Assembly: GCA_902797455.1 (NCBI GenBank)
Contig: CADBTE010000109.1
Coordinates: 1 to 11,669 of the forward strand
Reading direction: 5' to 3'
Length of the DNA: 11,669 bases
From: an uncultured Planctomycetota bacterium
Lineage (GTDB): Bacteria > Planctomycetota > Planctomycetia > Pirellulales > Thermoguttaceae
How positions within the stretch are numbered: the stretch's first letter is position 1; each line of letters starts with the position of its first letter. The notes beneath the pieces are model-generated. The model was given only the letters and a program-made list of their open reading frames with translations, had not been told where the DNA came from and searched no databases. Of the stretch, positions 6,998 through 11,669 are shown piece by piece. The translations under genes and the position numbers were made by a program.

Positions 6998-8342
6998 CAA
7001 TGCCTTTTTGATCGACAGCGACGAGGTTCCCGCGTCTTTTTCCTCGACGACTTACCTGTCGGCCGGCCTGACGCAGGAATTGGGGGATGATCTGAGTGTC
7101 CCGCCGATTCCTCAGGTGTCGACACAGTCATCCTCAAGTTCCCTTCCGGATGATGATACCGTCGTGTCAGAGGACGAGCCGCTGTTTAATCCCGATGACT
7201 ACCTGACGAAGAGTGAATTCCAGGATCACGCCAGCAAACTGGCCTGGAAGAAGGGTGATTTTACCTTCACCCCCTACGGATTTGTCTGGGTCAACGCGGT
7301 GATGAACTCCCAGGCGTGTGTCACCGATTGTTTCCTGCTCTACAACCAAAGCCCCGATGTGAACGACGCGGCCTCCTGCGGCGTGGACGCGCGAACCAGC
7401 CGAATCGGTATGAAGATCGACGGTCCCAAGGTCTGCGGAATCTATGACCTTAGCGGCACCTTTGAGGCCGACTTTCAAGGAGCCGCCAACGGGTCGCGGA
7501 ACAAGGGGCAGATGCAGTTCCGCAAGGCGTACATCGAGCTGATCGACCGGGCGAACGACGCTCGCCTTGAGTTCGGCCAGGATTGGGATACCATTTCGCC
7601 TCTGGCGCCGCAGATGCTCAACTACCTCCCCTGTGGTTTTGTGGGGAATATCGGATACCGCCGGGCGCAGATTCGGTATGAGAAGGGGTTCACTTTCTCT
7701 CCCGATTTCAAATCGAAGTACACCATCGGGATCGCCGATCCGTTCCCGGGTGATTTTCTCACGACCCCCGGTGTCTCGGCCTGCTCCGGAGGATGGCCTA
7801 TGGTGCAGGGACGGGTGGCCTTTAGTTTCGGCGAGCACTGTCATTGCGGCAGGGCGACGACGATCGGTTTCTCGGGCCACATTGGACAGAACGTCTATCA
7901 GTTTTCGGGGGTGACCGCGCGCACGCCGACCTGGTCGTACAATGCCGATCTTGATGTTCCGATCGGTCGCCGGTTTCGCCTTCTTGGGGAATATTTCTTT
8001 GGTGAGAACCTCAGTACCTTCTGCGGCGGGATCAACCAGGGCGTCAACAACGTCACCCACGAGTCGATCCGCGATCAGGGGGGGTGGATCTGCCTGAATT
8101 CCAAGCTGTCCGATAAGCTGACGAACAATATCGGCTGCGCGATCGACCAGCCCTTCGAGGATGATCTGCAGGGGATGGCCGGCGCGCGGACCTGCAACAA
8201 GGGGATCTTCACAAACTTCCTCTACCAGTGGAACAAGGCGTTTATGACCGGTCTGGAATTCGGAAACTGGAAGACCGAATACCTCGATATGGCTCCGGGA
8301 GAGAATCTCCGTATCGAGTTCGCGGCGCAGTACCTCTTCTAG
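6876..8342 (+). CDS. Outer-membrane porin, DcaP-like, cysteine-rich
   Basis: The protein has 488 residues from the ATG at 6876, chosen because AAGGA (6861-6865) sits ten bases upstream; a TTG at 6867 would leave no room for it. Residues 1-38 form a signal peptide: basic start, hydrophobic core 17-34, probable cleavage after 'VLYA'. Residues 80-108 are a Ser/Asp/Glu-rich linker. From about 121 the chain shows beta-barrel alternation: 'FTPYGFVWVNAV', 'ARTSRIGMKIDGP', 'GTFEADFQGA', 'QFRKAYIELI', 'ARLEFGQDWDTISPLAP', ending in 'EFAAQYLF' with the C-terminal Phe typical of outer-membrane barrels. The 'FEADF...AYIEL...FGQDWD' order resembles DcaP-type trimeric porins, which pass small solutes; the substrate is not predictable. 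Twelve cysteines (148, 152, 168, 187, 253, 303, 322, 324, 383, 406, 421, 440), all in the barrel part, are unusual for a porin and suggest disulfides. It is monocistronic by layout and converges on the next gene. Confidence 0.8.
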   Translation: MNATFTNVGRIPRAGALGAAVGGVVLTMAILTSSVLYAQYSNAFLIDSDEVPASFSSTTYLSAGLTQELGDDLSVPPIPQVSTQSSSSSLPDDDTVVSEDEPLFNPDDYLTKSEFQDHASKLAWKKGDFTFTPYGFVWVNAVMNSQACVTDCFLLYNQSPDVNDAASCGVDARTSRIGMKIDGPKVCGIYDLSGTFEADFQGAANGSRNKGQMQFRKAYIELIDRANDARLEFGQDWDTISPLAPQMLNYLPCGFVGNIGYRRAQIRYEKGFTFSPDFKSKYTIGIADPFPGDFLTTPGVSACSGGWPMVQGRVAFSFGEHCHCGRATTIGFSGHIGQNVYQFSGVTARTPTWSYNADLDVPIGRRFRLLGEYFFGENLSTFCGGINQGVNNVTHESIRDQGGWICLNSKLSDKLTNNIGCAIDQPFEDDLQGMAGARTCNKGIFTNFLYQWNKAFMTGLEFGNWKTEYLDMAPGENLRIEFAAQYLF

Positions 8343-8352
8343 CGTCGCTGTT

Positions 8353-9762
8353 TCACGCGGGGCGCTGCCGCTTCGCTTCGGAAAGAACGTTCGGGGCGCT
8401 TTCCTCCTTGGAGGAAGGCGCCCTTTCTCGTACGAGGAAAACCCCCGCGATGAGGGCAATCGCCGGCTGAATCGGCCCTCGATCAAAGATTTCGGCGGGG
8501 AAAACAAGATAAATCGCGACAATCGCGGCGACCGCGGCCAGCGGCCAAAGCCAGCCGGCGGGGCAGGGGCGCCCGGCGCAGAGCTTCAGCAGAAGTTTGA
8601 GCAATCCCAGCGCCGCCAGAAGAAACTCCACACCGTAGAAAAGACGCACCCCCGTTCGAATCTGATCGGTTGTCTCGGGGGGAAGCTGCTCTATCCGCTG
8701 GGGCGCGAGCCGCCACAGGGAGGCCATTCTTGATCCCGCTGCCCAAAAGAAATCGTTAGGCCTCCGGCGAATCGTCTCTTGGGCGAGTCTCGCCGCTAAG
8801 GTGTTCCGAACCACCTCGGCTTGGGGAGTGTCGGCCGTGATTCCGAGTCGGTCATATTCGCTTTGAAGGCGCTCTTCCCACTGCCGGCGGAAGGTTTCTT
8901 CATCAAAGGGAATCAGCAGCTTGTACGTGTCGTAGTACAGAGGGTTATTCCCCAGATAGAGGGATTCGCCCGCGCGCGAGGTCATCAGCAGGGGGCGGCC
9001 GAACAGACGCTCGTTTCTGAGTTCCCAAGGAAGGAGAACAATCGCCGCGGCGGCAAGGAAAACAAACGCGGCGGCATGTGTCACAGGCCGTTCTCCGGAT
9101 CGAAGCCAAGGCAGGACCAATAAAACCAGTACGATCAGCGCCATAAGGGGGAGGAAGAACCAATGCAGCACAGCGCCGAGACCGCAGCAAAGGCCGGCGG
9201 CGAACAACAAAACCCATTGCCCCGGACCGGCGCGATGTCGGGCGAAAACAAGGGAGAAGATGACCGCGGCCGTAAAAAACGCGATGGCGGTATCGGGAAG
9301 CACCATACGCGAGCGGTACAGGAGAATCGGATCGGCGGCGGTCAAAAGCGCGCAGACCCAGGCGATCCACTCCGGGAGCCGCAGTCCCAAGGCGGTCTGA
9401 AAGACCAAGACCACCGCCGCGACCCCCAATATCCAATGAAGAAGCGCCACGGAGGCGTTGGGGGAGAGCATCAGGTGATTGATCCACTGTTTGGGGACAC
9501 TTTGGCCGGCGCGCTCGGGGGTCACGGGGCGGCTGCAGCACGAAACGGCGGCCAGCATGGCCGGATACAAAGGGGGAAGGCTGGCCGTCGGGGTTTTTCC
9601 GCGAAGCAGGGCACCCTCCGAGCGGAGGGTGCGCGCCGCCTGGCGGTAATGTTCCGGATCGCGGTCGAACGAGCGCGTGTCGAGAAACAGTACCGCGCCG
9701 CGGAGGAAAAACGCCAGAAAGAAGATACCCAGAAGGGAACGCGCGTGGCTGTTTTGAGTCAT
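8353..9762 (-). CDS. GT-C/ArnT-like (GT39-type) membrane glycosyltransferase
   Basis: This 469-residue polytopic inner-membrane protein has about ten hydrophobic helices. The start is ATG at 9762, preceded by AAGGA seven bases upstream; a TTG six codons earlier is less likely. The layout is typical of GT-C enzymes that use a polyprenyl-phosphate sugar: one N-terminal helix (about 8-27), then an extracytoplasmic loop with acidic residues in 'SFDRDPEHYRQAARTL' (31-46), where D33/D35/E37 are candidates for the catalytic acid. Next come 'PPLYPAM', a run of membrane helices with 'ADPILLYRSRMVLPDTAIAFF', and a soluble loop including 'PWELRNERLFGRPLLMTSRAGESLYLGNN'. The 'P...RN' and 'G..L..GNN' pieces are common in this superfamily. 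The acceptor (lipid A, protein or another glycan) is unknown. Its 3' end converges on the porin with 10 bp between stops. No partner gene lies beside it. Confidence 0.78.
   Translation of the reverse strand: MTQNSHARSLLGIFFLAFFLRGAVLFLDTRSFDRDPEHYRQAARTLRSEGALLRGKTPTASLPPLYPAMLAAVSCCSRPVTPERAGQSVPKQWINHLMLSPNASVALLHWILGVAAVVLVFQTALGLRLPEWIAWVCALLTAADPILLYRSRMVLPDTAIAFFTAAVIFSLVFARHRAGPGQWVLLFAAGLCCGLGAVLHWFFLPLMALIVLVLLVLPWLRSGERPVTHAAAFVFLAAAAIVLLPWELRNERLFGRPLLMTSRAGESLYLGNNPLYYDTYKLLIPFDEETFRRQWEERLQSEYDRLGITADTPQAEVVRNTLAARLAQETIRRRPNDFFWAAGSRMASLWRLAPQRIEQLPPETTDQIRTGVRLFYGVEFLLAALGLLKLLLKLCAGRPCPAGWLWPLAAVAAIVAIYLVFPAEIFDRGPIQPAIALIAGVFLVRERAPSSKEESAPNVLSEAKRQRPA
8394..8428 (+). terminator. 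Intrinsic terminator of the porin, inside the opposing gene
   Basis: The arms 8394-8407 (GGGCGCTTTCCTCC) and 8410-8423 (GGAGGAAGGCGCCC) pair over 14 positions with one G-U wobble. On the + strand they are followed by TTTCT (8424-8428). This is the strongest hairpin I found in the window, and it lies 52 bases after the porin stop. It sits within the last ~25 codons of the convergent membrane-protein gene. The T-tract is short, so efficiency is uncertain. Confidence 0.65.
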
Positions 9763-9871
9763 TCGACTATCCTTATTCAATCGATAAAAACCCGATCGGT
9801 CCGCGTCGATTACGATTTGGGATTCTCCGCTTTGAGCGGGGATTGCGGTTCGCCCGAAACGACTGACAGAA

Positions 9872-9900
9872 ATTGTATCTCCTTTGCCGGTTCACGGTAA
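9872..9900 (-). promoter_or_regulatory. Putative promoter of the glycosyltransferase-like gene
   Basis: Read on the - strand, TTACCG (9900-9895) and TACAAT (9877-9872) are separated by 17 bases. The -10 matches TATAAT at five of six places, the -35 at three of six. Transcription would begin near 9865, leaving a leader of about 100 bases. That leader holds a small stem at 9824-9842 (core CCGCT / AGCGG). Confidence 0.35.
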
Positions 9901-9976
9901 TACCGAGCGGGATTTCTCCCCGCGGGGAAATGGTTCCTATCGGCGGAAGAAAGAGAAAATTTTCCGGGGAAGGATG

Positions 9977-10005
9977 TTGCTATTTGCAGTCTTATCTGTC
10001 ATAAT
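9977..10005 (+). promoter_or_regulatory. Putative sigma-70 type promoter of the symporter
   Basis: TTGCTA (9977-9982) and CATAAT (10000-10005) are 17 bases apart. They match the consensus at four and five of six positions, with ideal spacing. Transcription would begin near 10012, giving a leader of about 85 bases. A perfect inverted repeat covers the predicted start site. Confidence 0.5.
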
Positions 10006-10022
10006 GACCTTATAGCAGGTCA
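10005..10022. promoter_or_regulatory. Operator-like inverted repeat TGACCT-N6-AGGTCA
   Basis: Arms TGACCT (10005-10010) and AGGTCA (10017-10022) are exact reverse complements around TATAGC. The repeat starts on the last base of the predicted -10 and spans the predicted start of transcription, the classical place for a repressor. Arm spacing of about one helical turn, centre to centre, suits a homodimeric regulator. The regulator is not in the window. Confidence 0.45.
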
Positions 10023-10028
10023 CATCCG

Positions 10029-10053
10029 GCGTGGAAAACGATTCTTTCCGCGC
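10029..10053 (+). promoter_or_regulatory. Leader hairpin of the symporter transcript
   Basis: GCGTGGAAA (10029-10037) pairs with TTTCCGCGC (10045-10053) over nine positions, including one G-U, around a 7-base loop. It would form near the 5' end of the predicted transcript, 28 bases before the ribosome-binding site AAGGA (10081-10085). It has no T-tract, so it is more likely a stability element or accidental than a terminator. No known riboswitch core is recognisable. Confidence 0.35.
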
Positions 10054-10096
10054 GCGGGTGTTTCAATAGTCACCAATCTTAAGGAAATGGCGTTTT

Positions 10097-11669
10097 ATGA
10101 GTGAGCAGACAGTAGCGAAGCCCGGATGCGTGATTCCTCGGCTTCAGTTGGCGTATTTGCTTCAGTTCGCGATCTGGGGCAGCTGGTCGATCGCCCTCGG
10201 CGGTTATATGTTTGGGAAGATGACGGGGGGCCATATTGGTGCCCTCTATCAAGCGGTTCCGATCGGGGCGATTGTCGCGCCGTTGTTCATTGGCCCGATC
10301 GCCGACAGGTTCTTCAGCGCGCAGAAGATGCTCGGTGTTCTTCACCTCATCAGCGGCGCGGCGCTGGTCGCCTGCGGCGTCATCAGCGCCCACGCCGAGG
10401 CGGCAGGACAGGCTGTGGTGCCGTTCTGGCCGATCATGATTTTAATGCTTATCTCCGGGCTGTGTTACATGCCGTCAATCCCGCTGATCAACGCGATCGT
10501 CTTTAAGCATGTCCCAGAGAGCAGCAAACAGCCGGGGATCTTTATCTTCGGGACCATCGGCTGGATTTTGGTCTGCCTCATTGTCGAGGTATTCGCCGGC
10601 GGTGCCGCGGAACCGAAATTCTTCTTTATCGGCGGCGGCTGCGGTCTGGCACTGGGGCTTTACGCGTTCACCCTTCCGAATACCCCGCCGAAGGGGGCCC
10701 CGGCCCCGGGAGAGAAGCGGGACGCCCTCGGGCTGGGCGCGCTGAAGATGTTTGGCGATCCGAAGTTTACCATCTTCGTCCTTTGCGCCTTCGCGGTGAG
10801 CATCTTCGGGAGTAACTTCTACTTCCCCGCTTTGGTGCCGTACCTCTCCCAGAACGGTTTGCCGTCCCCGGTGGCGCTGGGAACCCTCAACCAGTTCTCT
10901 GAGCTCTTCTTTATGGCGCTGCTGGCGGTTCTGGTCTCGCGCATTGGCCTGAAGTGGGTCCTCGTTCTTGGGATGAGCGCCTGGGCCGCGCGTTATTTTA
11001 TCTTCTCTCAGGATGGTCAGCAGTTCGCGTACGCAGGTCTTCTCCTTCATGGGATGGCGTACGCCTACCTCTACACCGCCGCTTACATGTTCGGCGACAA
11101 GGTCGCTCCCGATAACCTCAAGGCGTCGGTGCAGTCGCTCCTGGCATTCCTCCTCCTCGGTATCGGTCAGGTACTCAGCGGCCTGTTCTACGGAATGCAG
11201 ATTGATAATTGCAAGGCCCAGATGGATAATTTCCCTAACGATGTTCCGATGGCTAAAGTCTCTTGGAGTACCAAGGATGCCGCCGAGAATCCGCTGCGGT
11301 TCCTCGATTTGGCCAAGTCGGTCCAATATCTGCAGGGTACAAAGAGTGTCTTTGATCTGCAGCCGAACGACCTGGTTAACTTCCAGAATGAGGATGGAAC
11401 CATCAATTTGGACGCTATTAATGCTGCCGACAGTGAGATGGTGTTTGGCGAAACCGAATCCGCGAAGGTCGGGAGAGACGAACTTAAAGCCGGTCTCGAC
11501 GAGGTCGCAAAAGTTTGTGGGAAGGATGTGTCCCAGTTGACGCGTGATGATTGGCTCTCGGTCCAGAAGAACAACTGGAAACAGTTCTTCTCGGGCAAGC
11601 CATTCTTCCCGGCTTACTTCTGCCTCTTCTGGGTCGTCCTCTTCATTCTCTTCGGGCGCGAGCCGCAGG
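10097..11669 (+). CDS. NupG-type nucleoside:H+ symporter (MFS), cut by the window end
   Basis: The frame is open for 524 codons and runs off the right edge. It begins at ATG 10097 with AAGGA (10081-10085) eleven bases upstream. It matches the Nuc_H_symport family, inner-membrane carriers that take up nucleosides with protons. Direct parallels with E. coli NupG include 'LLQFAIWGSWSIALGGYMF' in helix 1, 'IGALYQAVPIGAIVAPLFIGPIADR', 'YMPSIPLINAI', 'FGTIGWI' and 'SELFFMALLAVLVSRIGLKWVL' followed by 'AARYFIF'. Twelve helices can be counted. Between helix 11 (ending near 367) and helix 12 (about 499-518) lies a polar, acidic segment of ~125 residues, where NupG has only about fifteen; by topology it should face the periplasm. 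The protein should end shortly after the window edge. Substrate range cannot be told from sequence. Confidence 0.88.
   Translation, partial: MSEQTVAKPGCVIPRLQLAYLLQFAIWGSWSIALGGYMFGKMTGGHIGALYQAVPIGAIVAPLFIGPIADRFFSAQKMLGVLHLISGAALVACGVISAHAEAAGQAVVPFWPIMILMLISGLCYMPSIPLINAIVFKHVPESSKQPGIFIFGTIGWILVCLIVEVFAGGAAEPKFFFIGGGCGLALGLYAFTLPNTPPKGAPAPGEKRDALGLGALKMFGDPKFTIFVLCAFAVSIFGSNFYFPALVPYLSQNGLPSPVALGTLNQFSELFFMALLAVLVSRIGLKWVLVLGMSAWAARYFIFSQDGQQFAYAGLLLHGMAYAYLYTAAYMFGDKVAPDNLKASVQSLLAFLLLGIGQVLSGLFYGMQIDNCKAQMDNFPNDVPMAKVSWSTKDAAENPLRFLDLAKSVQYLQGTKSVFDLQPNDLVNFQNEDGTINLDAINAADSEMVFGETESAKVGRDELKAGLDEVAKVCGKDVSQLTRDDWLSVQKNNWKQFFSGKPFFPAYFCLFWVVLFILFGREPQ

Larger units (their letters stand above)
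9763..10096. other. Divergent intergenic region
   Basis: These 334 bp separate the start of the leftward membrane-protein gene from the start of the rightward symporter and contain no credible gene. They hold a candidate promoter for each strand, a stem at 9824-9842, the palindrome TCCCCGCGGGGA at 9917-9928, an A-rich stretch near 9949-9960, the inverted repeat at 10005-10022 and a leader hairpin at 10029-10053. The concentration of symmetric sites suggests regulated expression of at least the symporter. Confidence 0.6.

Noticed and set aside
7167..8522. 451-codon open frame on the - strand opposite the porin
   Set aside because: It is antisense to a convincing signal-peptide porin and its product is low-complexity, Arg-rich sequence with no recognisable domain.
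9163..9900. 245-codon open frame on the + strand opposite the glycosyltransferase-like gene
   Set aside because: Its product is highly charged Gly/Arg/Lys-rich sequence typical of an antisense frame, and it runs into the divergent promoter region.
10475..11326. 283-codon open frame on the - strand opposite the symporter
   Set aside because: Antisense to a clear NupG homolog; charged low-complexity translation.
1..11669. tRNA genes, CRISPR arrays, insertion sequences or long direct repeats
   Set aside because: I saw no cloverleaf-like segment, no regularly spaced repeat and no transposase motif anywhere in the window.

Overview
The window is about 11.7 kb of GC-rich bacterial DNA (near 58 % by eye) with seven protein genes and no RNA genes, insertion sequences or CRISPR arrays that I can see. 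The organism looks like a member of the PVC group, most probably a planctomycete. Three things suggest this: a CysRS with a 'SHIGHM' active-site context and a linker inserted before its KISKSK loop, a DcaP-like porin with a long acidic N-terminal region, and a NupG-like permease with a large loop. This placement rests on remembered family features, not on a search.

Left part (1-6756, + strand) is a compact translation-plus-export gene string. It starts with one reading frame that fuses the ribosomal silencing factor RsfS to arginyl-tRNA synthetase (to 2227). After 64 bp holding two small hairpins comes cysteinyl-tRNA synthetase (2292-3869). Three bp later is an uncharacterised nucleotidyltransferase-like protein of the NTP_transf_5 type (3873-5108). 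This overlaps by 20 bp a half-size ABC exporter (5089-6756). The last two look translationally coupled and may form a small modification/export unit.

Middle part (6757-9762). A cysteine-rich outer-membrane porin (6876-8342, +) faces, tail to tail and 10 bp away, a polytopic GT-C type glycosyltransferase-like membrane protein (9762-8353, -). The porin's best intrinsic terminator lies inside the 3' end of that opposing gene. A 51-codon frame with its own strong ribosome-binding site starts just before the porin and overlaps its start in another frame.

Right part (9763-11669). A 334-bp divergent intergenic region carries a putative promoter on each strand, a GC palindrome, a perfect TGACCT/AGGTCA inverted repeat at the predicted start site of the + promoter, and a 9-bp leader hairpin. 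The rightmost gene is a NupG-type nucleoside:H+ symporter (10097 to beyond the end), with an unusual hydrophilic loop of about 125 residues between its last two membrane helices.

Most genes are recognisable. The least explained parts are the NTP_transf_5/ABC pair, the disulfide-capable porin, the symporter loop and the small overlapping frame. I did not find convincing evidence of a complete new system; the pair at 3873-6756 is the best candidate for a piece of one.
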